Part shown: piece after piece, positions 1 to 6,205 of the stretch
Layout: the number at the start of each line of letters is the position of its first letter
Numbering within the stretch: position 1 is the stretch's first letter
Source of the DNA: an uncultured Bacilli bacterium
Lineage (GTDB): Bacteria; Bacillota_I; Bacilli_A; RF39; UBA660
Length of the DNA stretch: 8,455 bases
NCBI GenBank assembly: GCA_947632625.1
Contig: CANRPZ010000052.1
Location: forward strand, 1-8,455
Direction: 5' to 3'
Notes under the pieces: model-generated
What the model saw: only the letters and a program-made list of their open reading frames with translations
What the model was told of the DNA's origin: nothing
Databases searched by the model: none
Program-made: the position numbers and the translations under genes

Positions 1-1
1 T

Positions 2-78
2 TGGTAGCCTGTACGGGTTTCGAACCCGTGAATACCACCTTGAGAGGGTGGCGTGTTAAACCCCTTCACCAACAGGCC
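2..78 (-). tRNA. tRNA-Glu (anticodon CUC)
   Basis: Read on the minus strand this folds into a full cloverleaf. The 7-bp acceptor stem (GGCCUGU with ACAGGCU) has one G1-U72 wobble. A short GUG/CAC D stem follows, as is usual for tRNA-Glu. The anticodon stem CCACC/GGUGG carries the loop CUCUCAA, so the anticodon is CUC and reads GAG. The T arm is ACGGG-UUCGAAA-CCCGU. The discriminator base is A, and CCA is encoded in the DNA at positions 4-2. The body closely resembles the Bacillus-type tRNA-Glu. No separate promoter is clear in the 50 bases before it, so it may depend on read-through from the upstream gene, or its promoter may be weak. The gene is complete despite lying at the window edge. Confidence 0.96.
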
Positions 79-83
79 AAGAA

Positions 84-108
84 TAGTGTTACTTTTTCGT
101 AACAACTA
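84..108. other. Short inverted repeat next to the tRNA 5' end
   Basis: TAGTGTTAC pairs with GTAACA-A-CTA around a 6-base loop, giving 9 base pairs with one bulged base. It lies between the glycosidase stop codon and the 5' end of the tRNA-Glu, 5 bases from the tRNA. No T-run follows on either strand, so it does not look like a standard intrinsic terminator. It could be a weak terminator, a processing signal or chance in AT-rich DNA. Confidence 0.3.
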
Positions 109-128
109 ATAGTCTAACACAAAATTAA

Positions 129-1424
129 TTATTTGACAATAATAGAACTCACAATTGGACGGGTAACATGCGCCCCACTACCATTTACAATATCATTAAT
201 GTAGCAATAGTCATTTAAACAATGGCTTTTCATATCTTTTTCCGAAATATATTTACTAGCTTCAAGCTTTGGTAAAACCATTACAGTTGAGGTTCCACCA
301 TCTAAATTAGCAGCATTATAAGCTCCGTAATTTGCTAAAACATTCGTTAAATCTAGCATGGTTGCTCCAGGAACACTTAATTTTCTACCATCAAGAACAA
401 GCAAAAGAACAATTCCATCTTGACGTTGTCCTATGGCTGTTCTAGGAGCATTTCCCCACCCTCCATTACCTTTTATAAAGCTTCTTTTTCCATTTACAAT
501 TAAGAATGGTCCAAAAGAAACCGCATCTCTTACCTTTTTTTCTTTAGCTTCTTTTGCATTCATTTTTCCTAAAATCAACTTATTATCTTCGGTAAAGCCA
601 ATTAAACCTCCAGATCGATCATAGCCTTTGTTCGATAAAACCTTGCCATTAGAAATTAAAACCCCTTCAGGCGTTCCACCGCTTCCCTTTTGGTTTGGAT
701 CTGAAAATCCTCCACCATTTACTGCTAATAAAGCATTTTGTTTGGATGCCATTTCTGTAACGTACTCTCCTCGATTATTTAAATAACTCGTTGTTGCAAC
801 AGAAACGCGAGATGGATCGTAAATAACAGCTAAATACCCCTCATAATTTTTACCAGAGATTGGAATAATTTTATAAGGAGCATAAATATCCTCTACCGTA
901 AAAATATCTCTTTCATAATCATTTGGATAATATTCCTGATTAAAGTTTTTACGTATTTCAATCAAATTTAAATCAGTTTCTTCATCAATTTCAATAATTT
1001 GGTTGGCCTCCAAAACTTTTTCAATCTCTTCACGACTATAAAACCAAGTTGCTAAATAACGATGGGTCATAGTAGTCATAGCAGAAGAAATTAACCAGTC
1101 ACGAAAAAAAGACCAAGGTCCATACATTAAAATTAAAAATGTACTACCACCAAGAATACTTAAACTAGAAAAAAAGCCGATTAAAATCTTTGCCACTAAA
1201 GAAAAATGGGCTTTTTCTTTTCTCTTTGCTTTGTGACGTATCAAAAAAACAATTCCCAAAACGAATAAGACAATATCTAAAAATAGGAATAAAAATAAAA
1301 GATAATGTAACCAAGGTAAAATAAACTCATGACTATGAAATCCAATCACTAAAGGTACTAAAAAAATCGGCATAAAAATACCTGTTATAAGAACTAGAAT
1401 TATTTCTTTTTTATGAGCGTTCAC
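129..1424 (-). CDS. Membrane-anchored phosphodiester glycosidase family protein (NAGPA domain)
   Basis: The protein is 431 aa. Its N-terminal third holds three hydrophobic membrane segments (about residues 7-28, 38-63 and 76-100), with a basic KAKRKEK stretch between the second and third. The rest is probably outside the cell. Residues about 195-430 match the NAGPA domain (PF09992): NGGGF at 236-240, GTPEG at 250-254, SFGPFLIVNGK at 303-313, APRTAIGQ at 326-333, LDGR at 344-347 and NLDGGTST at 373-380. Members of this family cleave sugar phosphodiesters, and the bacterial ones are often annotated as exopolysaccharide or cell-envelope proteins. The substrate here is unknown. A local Cys pair (C402, C407) could form a disulfide. 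The start is GTG at 1424-1422, seven bases after a strong GGGG within GGGGTGAT. The ATG two bases upstream is out of frame and followed at once by TGA. No convincing promoter is seen between the clpB terminator and this start. There is no clear terminator before the tRNA. Confidence 0.85.
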   Translation of the reverse strand: MNAHKKEIILVLITGIFMPIFLVPLVIGFHSHEFILPWLHYLLFLFLFLDIVLFVLGIVFLIRHKAKRKEKAHFSLVAKILIGFFSSLSILGGSTFLILMYGPWSFFRDWLISSAMTTMTHRYLATWFYSREEIEKVLEANQIIEIDEETDLNLIEIRKNFNQEYYPNDYERDIFTVEDIYAPYKIIPISGKNYEGYLAVIYDPSRVSVATTSYLNNRGEYVTEMASKQNALLAVNGGGFSDPNQKGSGGTPEGVLISNGKVLSNKGYDRSGGLIGFTEDNKLILGKMNAKEAKEKKVRDAVSFGPFLIVNGKRSFIKGNGGWGNAPRTAIGQRQDGIVLLLVLDGRKLSVPGATMLDLTNVLANYGAYNAANLDGGTSTVMVLPKLEASKYISEKDMKSHCLNDYCYINDIVNGSGAHVTRPIVSSIIVK

Positions 1425-1478
1425 ATAATCACCCCACTATAAGTTTATTTAATCATATCATATTTTTTTCAAAATAGG

Positions 1479-1508
1479 AAAAAAAGTCAAATCCATTCTT
1501 TGACTTTT
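1479..1508 (-). terminator. Intrinsic terminator of clpB
   Basis: On the minus strand AAAAGTCAAA (1508-1499) pairs perfectly with TTTGACTTTT (1491-1482) around a 7-base loop. A run of seven T residues starts within the second arm and continues past the stem. The clpB stop codon TAA (1509-1507) overlaps the first arm. The repeat is nearly symmetric with A and T flanks, so it might also act on the plus strand, but no plus-strand gene is present. Confidence 0.8.
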
Positions 1509-3621
1509 ATTCTTTTTCTTTAATTCGAATGCAAAATTGGTTGTTTTCTAAATCAATTTGCAAAATATCATTAAATTTAATTTGATCCTCTAAAATTAAG
1601 TTAGCAAGGAGCGTTTCAATATTTCTCGTGACGTATCTTTTAATTGGTCTTGCTCCATAACTTTTATCATAGGAGTCTTCAATAATCTTTTCACGGGCTT
1701 TTTTAGTAAGTTCAATATGAATATTACTTGGATCTAAACGAGATTCTATTTCTGTGACAATTTTATCTAAAATATCATTGATTACATCTTTCGTTAAGGA
1801 TTTAAATACAATAATTTCATCAATACGATTGATAAATTCCGGCTTGAAAGTCGATTTTAATTCATTCAAAACCAAAACCTCACTGTTTTCTTCCTCTTCT
1901 AATATATGTTCACTACCTAAATTACTTGTCATTATAATAATGGTATTTTTAAAATCAACCGTTCTTCCTGTACTATCTGTAATACGTCCATCATCTAAAA
2001 TTTGAAGCAATATATTAAAAACATCGGGATGGGCTTTTTCAATTTCATCAAATAAAACAATCGAAAAAGGATTTCTTCTTACAGCTTCGGTTAATTGTCC
2101 CCCTTCGTCATATCCAACATATCCAGGAGGCGCTCCAACCAAACGACTGACATTAAAGGCTTCCATATATTCAGAGCAATCAATTCTTACCATATGGCGT
2201 TCATCATCAAATAATTCACTTGCTAAACTTTTAGCAACCTCTGTTTTACCAACCCCAGTTGGACCCAAAAAGATAAACGAACCAATTGGACGATTTGGAT
2301 CTTTAATACCACTTCTTGCTCGAATAATTGCTTCACTTACAAGTTTTAAAGCATTATCTTGACCCTTTACTCTTTTTCTTAAATTTTCTTCCAAATGAAG
2401 AAGCTTTTCTTTTTCACCACTTACTAGTTTTGCAACTGGAATATTCGTCCATTTCGAAACAACAGTTGCAATATCTGTATCACTTACGGTATCTGAAAGC
2501 ATTAGATTGGTTGTTTTTTGTTTTAATTCTTCTAGTTCACGTTCAAGTCTTGGAATCTCACCATGACGTAGTTTTGCACTAGTTTCTAAATCGTAGTTAT
2601 TTTCAGCCATTGCAAGATTATGTCGAGCACTTTCTAACTCTTCCTTTTTCTTACCAATTTCTTCATTAATCTTTTTTTCATCTTCCCAATTCTTACGCAT
2701 CGCACTTTCTTTTTCTTTTAAACCATCGATTTCTTCTTTAATTTTTTCTAATCTTTGTTTAGATAACTCATCTTTTTCTTTCTTTAAAGCTTCTCTTTCA
2801 ATTTCAAGACGCATGATATCACGTGTTAAGGTATCTAACTCAACAGGAACGGAATCCATTTGCATCTTAATAGTAGCACAAGCTTCATCTACCAAATCAA
2901 TTGCTTTATCTGGTAAAAAACGATCGGTGATATATCGATCACTTAGTGTCGCTGCAGCAACTAAAGCATTATCTTTAATACTTACTTTATGGAAAACCTC
3001 AAATCTTTCTTTTAATCCACGAAGAATGGTAATCGTATCTAAAACATTTGGTTCTTTAACAAGCACCTTTTGTAAACGTCTTTCTAAAGCCCCATCTTTT
3101 TCTATATATTTACGATACTCATTTAGTGTGGTTGCACCAATTAGTTTTATTTCTCCACGAGCAAGCATTGGTTTTAACATATTTCCTGCATCCATAGCAC
3201 CATTTTCACCAGCACCGACAATCATATGTATCTCATCAATAAACATAATGATACTACCATTGCTTTCCTTGATTTCTTTTAAAACGGCTTTTAATCTTTC
3301 CTCAAATTCACCACGATACTTTGCCCCAGCAATTAAAGCCCCCATATCAAGTTCCCAAATAGTTTTATTTTTTAAACTGTTGGGAACATCTCCAGCAACA
3401 ATCCTTTGGGCTAGCCCTTCTACAATTGCTGTTTTTCCAACTCCTGCTTCTCCTATTAAAACAGGATTATTTTTAGTTTTTCGAGATAAAATACGGATGA
3501 CATCACGGATTTCTTCATCCCTACCAATTACGGGATCAATTTTATTATCAATAACACTTTTTACAATATCACGTCCATATTTTTCTAAAACATTCTCTTC
3601 TGGTTCTTGATTATTATACAT
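1507..3621 (-). CDS. clpB: ClpB disaggregase lacking the N-terminal domain
   Basis: The protein is 704 aa with two AAA+ rings and a ClpB-type coiled middle domain. NBD1 has Walker A GEAGVGKT at 57-64, pore loop KYRG at 101-104, Walker B D129-E130 and arginines R181-R182. The charged middle domain covers about 260-370, which separates it from ClpC and ClpA. NBD2 has RVKGQ at 417-421, Walker A GPTGVGKT at 453-460, pore loop GYVGYDEGG at 500-508, Walker B D525-E526, sensor-1 N567 and sensor-2 GAR at 656-658. Full ClpB is about 860 aa. Here the roughly 150-residue N domain is absent and the protein begins just before NBD1 (YGRDIV...DPVIGRDEE). Only 38 bases separate the ATG from the CIRCE operator, so the missing domain is not encoded upstream. 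ClpB extracts polypeptides from aggregates together with DnaK. The start has AGAGGG six bases upstream. The gene is monocistronic and heat-regulated by inference from CIRCE. Confidence 0.95.
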   Translation of the reverse strand: MYNNQEPEENVLEKYGRDIVKSVIDNKIDPVIGRDEEIRDVIRILSRKTKNNPVLIGEAGVGKTAIVEGLAQRIVAGDVPNSLKNKTIWELDMGALIAGAKYRGEFEERLKAVLKEIKESNGSIIMFIDEIHMIVGAGENGAMDAGNMLKPMLARGEIKLIGATTLNEYRKYIEKDGALERRLQKVLVKEPNVLDTITILRGLKERFEVFHKVSIKDNALVAAATLSDRYITDRFLPDKAIDLVDEACATIKMQMDSVPVELDTLTRDIMRLEIEREALKKEKDELSKQRLEKIKEEIDGLKEKESAMRKNWEDEKKINEEIGKKKEELESARHNLAMAENNYDLETSAKLRHGEIPRLERELEELKQKTTNLMLSDTVSDTDIATVVSKWTNIPVAKLVSGEKEKLLHLEENLRKRVKGQDNALKLVSEAIIRARSGIKDPNRPIGSFIFLGPTGVGKTEVAKSLASELFDDERHMVRIDCSEYMEAFNVSRLVGAPPGYVGYDEGGQLTEAVRRNPFSIVLFDEIEKAHPDVFNILLQILDDGRITDSTGRTVDFKNTIIIMTSNLGSEHILEEEENSEVLVLNELKSTFKPEFINRIDEIIVFKSLTKDVINDILDKIVTEIESRLDPSNIHIELTKKAREKIIEDSYDKSYGARPIKRYVTRNIETLLANLILEDQIKFNDILQIDLENNQFCIRIKEKE

Positions 3622-3644
3622 AATTATCCCTCTTTTCTAATTGT

Positions 3645-3673
3645 AGTATACTCTCAAAATTAGCACTTGTCAA
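3645..3673 (-). promoter_or_regulatory. Sigma-A type promoter of clpB
   Basis: On the minus strand a perfect -35 TTGACA (3673-3668) and TATACT -10 (3650-3645) are separated by exactly 17 bp. The transcript would start near 3638, leaving a leader of about 17 bases that still includes the AGAGGG ribosome site. The -35 box lies within the CIRCE element, so bound repressor would block RNA polymerase directly. Confidence 0.85.
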
Positions 3674-3686
3674 TATTAAGTGCTAA
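3660..3686. promoter_or_regulatory. CIRCE operator (HrcA binding site) of clpB
   Basis: TTAGCACTT, nine spacer bases, then AAGTGCTAA form a perfect 9-bp inverted repeat. The CIRCE consensus is TTAGCACTC-N9-GAGTGCTAA, so only the innermost base of each arm differs, and the two changes are complementary. HrcA repressors bind this element and release it on heat shock. The hrcA gene is not in this window. Confidence 0.93.
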
Positions 3687-3695
3687 TTATAGTAT

Positions 3696-3725
3696 AAAAG
3701 AAAAAAGAGTTTTTTATTCACTCTT
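3696..3725 (-). terminator. Intrinsic terminator of the dnaB-dnaI-DUF1653 operon
   Basis: On the minus strand AAGAGT (3725-3720) pairs with ACTCTT (3710-3705) around a 9-base loop, extendable to 8 bp with one G-U pair. It is followed by TTTTCTTTT. The stem is AT-rich and fairly weak. The TGA stop codon of the DUF1653 gene (3720-3718) sits at the junction of stem and loop. The element separates the replication operon from the CIRCE-controlled clpB promoter. Confidence 0.6.
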
Positions 3726-3972
3726 CTGTTTCCAAAACGTTTTTTATATCTATGAATTCAAATCTATATTTTTGTTGAATCTCTGGATATTTCTCATGAT
3801 TGATTTCTTCTAAAAACATATCATAAGGTCTACACCATAATTTATGATCATCATACAAAGCTCGATAAGCAACCATTTTTTCTCCGGTTTCACTATGAAA
3901 AATAATATCTTCTACAATATATAAATTTCCCTTATAGTGCCTATATATTCCATGTATTTTTATCTCTCTCAT
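3718..3972 (-). CDS. DUF1653 family protein
   Basis: This 84-aa protein belongs to DUF1653 (PF07866), a small single-domain family of unknown function. Visible family marks are GIYRHYKGNLYIV at 8-20, HSETGEKMVAYRALY at 26-40 and WCRPYDMFLEEI at 46-57. The pattern suggests a compact beta-rich fold, and there is no signal peptide or membrane segment, so it is probably cytosolic. It is the last gene of the dnaB-dnaI operon, starting 13 bp after the dnaI stop with an AAAGGA site that overlaps that stop. It ends in TGA inside the operon terminator. Co-transcription with helicase-loading proteins is seen directly in the layout. A role in replication would be inference only, since DUF1653 proteins occur in many other contexts. 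Confidence 0.85.
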   Translation of the reverse strand: MREIKIHGIYRHYKGNLYIVEDIIFHSETGEKMVAYRALYDDHKLWCRPYDMFLEEINHEKYPEIQQKYRFEFIDIKNVLETEE

Positions 3973-3985
3973 TTAAATTTTTCCT

Positions 3986-4855
3986 TTAGTTTCTTTTGTT
4001 TTCGGCAATTAACTCTATATCCGTTGTTAATTGTTTAATTCTTTCGATAATTCTTCTCGATTTTACTTTATCAACACCACTATTAGAAATAGATAAGTGT
4101 TCCTCTAACTCTTTTAAATTCAAATTTGAGGTAAAAAATGTTGTTTTGTGTTCATTCATTCTCTCTTGTAAAATTGTTCCAAGTATTTCATCTCGACCCC
4201 ATTCGGTTACTTTTTCAGCTCCAATATCATCAATAAGTAAAAGATCCGTTTTCATAAATCGATTCATATTATAAGAAAAATCATCAAAATCTTTTAAAGA
4301 ACGTAAAAGATCAGGAAAATAAACAATCTCAACGCTTGCATTTTTTGTATCATGTAGTTCATTTAAAAGTGCACTTATTAAATACGTTTTACCAGACCCA
4401 AAGCTTCCATGTAAATAAAGTCCTTTCATACTTTTGGTTAAATCATATTCTTCATAAAAGTTATCCAACCACTTTATAACAGGGAGCTGTTTTTTATCTT
4501 TCATATCAATATCTTTCATGCGAATTTTTTTATTTTGTTCTTTTTCTTTTTCATAAACTTGCTTTTGATACTTACAAGGCTTATAGGTAAAATATAAATT
4601 ATTTTCCTTGATTTCCGGAACAACTAAATAACCTGGATAGGAATTCTTGCACATGTAAATTCCTTTACACTCTTTACAATTCTTTTTTTCTTTTAAACTA
4701 TCTAACAAATGCGTTGTTTTATTCATAGCTTCTTTGCTTGTTAAATGTAAACTTTTTACGAGGTTTACAAATTCTTGCTCTTGGCAAGCTTCTTTAAAAT
4801 TTTGTTCCAAATCTAATCTTTGAACTTTCTTTCCTAATTCTTTTAATGCTGTCAT
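3986..4855 (-). CDS. dnaI: Primosomal protein DnaI (helicase loader)
   Basis: This is a 289-aa AAA+ ATPase of the DnaI/DnaC/IstB group; Bacillus subtilis DnaI is 311 aa. The N-terminal half holds a Cys cluster (C60, C63, C69, C94) in the region where DnaI binds zinc and contacts the replicative helicase. The AAA+ core has Walker A GSFGSGKT at 150-157, Walker B LLLIDD at 205-210, sensor-1 TSN at 242-244 and the arginine cluster RRIIER at 267-272. In Bacillus, DnaI loads the hexameric helicase (DnaC, the E. coli DnaB equivalent) onto DNA together with DnaD and DnaB. It lies 9 bp after dnaB. Its AGGAGA ribosome site overlaps the dnaB stop codon TAG, so translation is probably coupled. The gene order dnaB-dnaI is the same as in B. 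subtilis. Confidence 0.93.
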   Translation of the reverse strand: MTALKELGKKVQRLDLEQNFKEACQEQEFVNLVKSLHLTSKEAMNKTTHLLDSLKEKKNCKECKGIYMCKNSYPGYLVVPEIKENNLYFTYKPCKYQKQVYEKEKEQNKKIRMKDIDMKDKKQLPVIKWLDNFYEEYDLTKSMKGLYLHGSFGSGKTYLISALLNELHDTKNASVEIVYFPDLLRSLKDFDDFSYNMNRFMKTDLLLIDDIGAEKVTEWGRDEILGTILQERMNEHKTTFFTSNLNLKELEEHLSISNSGVDKVKSRRIIERIKQLTTDIELIAENKRN

Positions 4856-4864
4856 ACTATTCTC

Positions 4865-6136
4865 CTACTTATATTTATTTAAAATACTTTCTAGTTCTTG
4901 CTCCTCTTCTTGGCTCATATTTTCACTTTCTAGTTTTTCATTAAACCAAACAGGTTCAAGACTTTTATTGACATTTTTAGTTGTAATACGTTTATTATAT
5001 TTCTTATTTTCTTTAATTGCTGTATTCATAGCATCTTCTGCCGTTTCAATCCCCATTCTTTTCCATTGACCAGCAATTGTTTCTACAAAAGCTTGATTGA
5101 GTTTATTATCATTTTTCTTAAGTACATAATCAATAAGAACATTAACAACGGCAGGTTTTAAATTTAAATCAACGAGTAATGTTTCTAACAAGCGCAGATC
5201 TCGACTGGTTGGATTGCTTCCTTTATATTTGCTCTTTAAAAAATCATAAGGAGTCGTATTTTCAAAAACTGCAATAATCTTTCCTCGATTCGATGCATCT
5301 CCCCTAGGATTTTTTAAATATTCTGGTTGCGTTCGGTATACCAAAGTTGGTAACTTACCATTATTATTATATTGATAGTACTTACGGCACATTTTTCGTA
5401 GGCTATCCTTGTCAATATAACCTTTATCATTAATTACAAGTCGTATCATTTCTACCATTTTCAAAGTATCAAAATTATAAACAAAAGCTAAATTATTAAT
5501 AAGTTCTTTGAGTTTCTTATTTAAACTCTTTTCATTCAATATGCCTTTAGGTAATGATGAAAAAAGTAAATCAAAATCTACTTGATCTTGTAAAGTAATG
5601 GTATTTTCATTTTTGCCAATAGCATCAAAAGAAAAATTACTAGAAGATTTGTAAGTTGTATCAATATTTTTAGAAATATCTATGTAGTCTTTTAATTCGA
5701 TTTTATATTCTTGATATTCCTTTTTTAAGAGTTCATATTCCATTTTTCCTAAATTATTGTATAGGACAACATTAAAAATGGGATGATTAAAAAACTCTTT
5801 AGGACTTAATGGTGAATAAAGTTCATAAACATAACTATTTAGTTCTCCTTCTTTCAAATAAGTTTTTACAAGTCCTACACTTTCTAAAGCTTCTCTAGCT
5901 TCTTTAATAGTATCTAAATTACATTTTAAAAGACTCATTAAATGATGATGATTGTAATCCATACTTACAAGTTCTAGTCTATCTAAATCACGCCATAAAG
6001 TAAGATATAAACTAACTGCTGCATACCCAATAATTGGTTCATATAAACTAATTAAATTTTTACGTTCCCTATCTGTAAGCATTGTTTTATTAACGACAAC
6101 ATACTTATCTGCTGGCAAAAGAGTTATTAGTTTCAT
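4865..6136 (-). CDS. dnaB: Replication initiation and membrane attachment protein DnaB (Bacillus type)
   Basis: This is the Firmicutes DnaB, a helicase co-loader, not the E. coli DnaB helicase. The start chosen gives 423 aa; B. subtilis DnaB is about 470. The N-terminal region resembles the B. subtilis protein closely: a PxDxYVV stretch, then LYEPIIGYAAVSLYLTLW at about 31-48, the first DnaD/DnaB homology region. Near the C terminus, FVETIAGQW (350-358) matches the YxxxIxxxW signature of the second homology region, with F replacing Y. The last 45 residues are charged. DnaB acts after DnaA and DnaD to bring the DnaI-helicase complex to origins or stalled forks and links origins to the membrane in Bacillus. 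The ATG at 6136 is preferred over the in-frame ATG at 6142: AAAGGTG lies 8 bases before the former but only 2 before the latter. Confidence 0.9.
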   Translation of the reverse strand: MKLITLLPADKYVVVNKTMLTDRERKNLISLYEPIIGYAAVSLYLTLWRDLDRLELVSMDYNHHHLMSLLKCNLDTIKEAREALESVGLVKTYLKEGELNSYVYELYSPLSPKEFFNHPIFNVVLYNNLGKMEYELLKKEYQEYKIELKDYIDISKNIDTTYKSSSNFSFDAIGKNENTITLQDQVDFDLLFSSLPKGILNEKSLNKKLKELINNLAFVYNFDTLKMVEMIRLVINDKGYIDKDSLRKMCRKYYQYNNNGKLPTLVYRTQPEYLKNPRGDASNRGKIIAVFENTTPYDFLKSKYKGSNPTSRDLRLLETLLVDLNLKPAVVNVLIDYVLKKNDNKLNQAFVETIAGQWKRMGIETAEDAMNTAIKENKKYNKRITTKNVNKSLEPVWFNEKLESENMSQEEEQELESILNKYK

Positions 6137-6152
6137 ATGCATTTCACCTTTC
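6134..6152 (-). promoter_or_regulatory. Ribosome binding site that decides the dnaB start
   Basis: On the minus strand AAAGGTG is followed by AA, then ATG, CAT and a second in-frame ATG. Spacing to the first ATG is 2 bases, too short for normal initiation. Spacing to the second is 8 bases, which is near optimal. Translation therefore most likely starts at 6136. Confidence 0.65.
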
Positions 6153-6170
6153 TATCAAATTCTTAACTTT

Positions 6171-6199
6171 ATTATAAAAAAAAATAGGATTAGGTACAA
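6171..6199 (-). promoter_or_regulatory. Probable promoter of the dnaB-dnaI-DUF1653 operon
   Basis: A perfect TATAAT (6176-6171) lies 17 bp after TTGTAC (6199-6194), which matches the first three bases of the -35 consensus. Transcription would begin near 6164, about 28 bases before the preferred ATG. A run of nine A residues (plus strand, 6176-6184) fills half of the spacer. The 63-bp gap after the upstream ATPase gene has no clear terminator, so some read-through is possible. Confidence 0.55.
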
Positions 6200-6205
6200 G
6201 AGATA

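Noticed and set aside
1443..1472. Promoter for the phosphodiester glycosidase gene (TTGAAA at 1472-1467)
   Set aside because: No good -10 occurs at proper spacing from it; the TATGAT hexamers nearby (1452-1462) lack a -35. Left uncalled.
2813..3610. A 265-codon open frame on the plus strand inside clpB
   Set aside because: It is wholly antisense to conserved clpB sequence, has no recognisable domain, and is explained by the codon use of the real gene on the other strand.
3686..3691. A second TATAAT on the minus strand just upstream of the clpB promoter
   Set aside because: No -35-like hexamer lies 16-18 bp upstream (the 17-bp position reads AAAAAC), and a far better TTGACA/TATACT pair is present downstream.
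3718..3720. TGA read as tryptophan (mycoplasma code)
   Set aside because: Trp residues checked in conserved motifs use TGG, and the TGA that ends the DUF1653 gene gives the normal family length and sits in a terminator.
6176..6205. Terminator after the DUF4143 ATPase gene
   Set aside because: There is a T-run on the minus strand, but no inverted repeat precedes it; the run lies in the dnaB promoter spacer.
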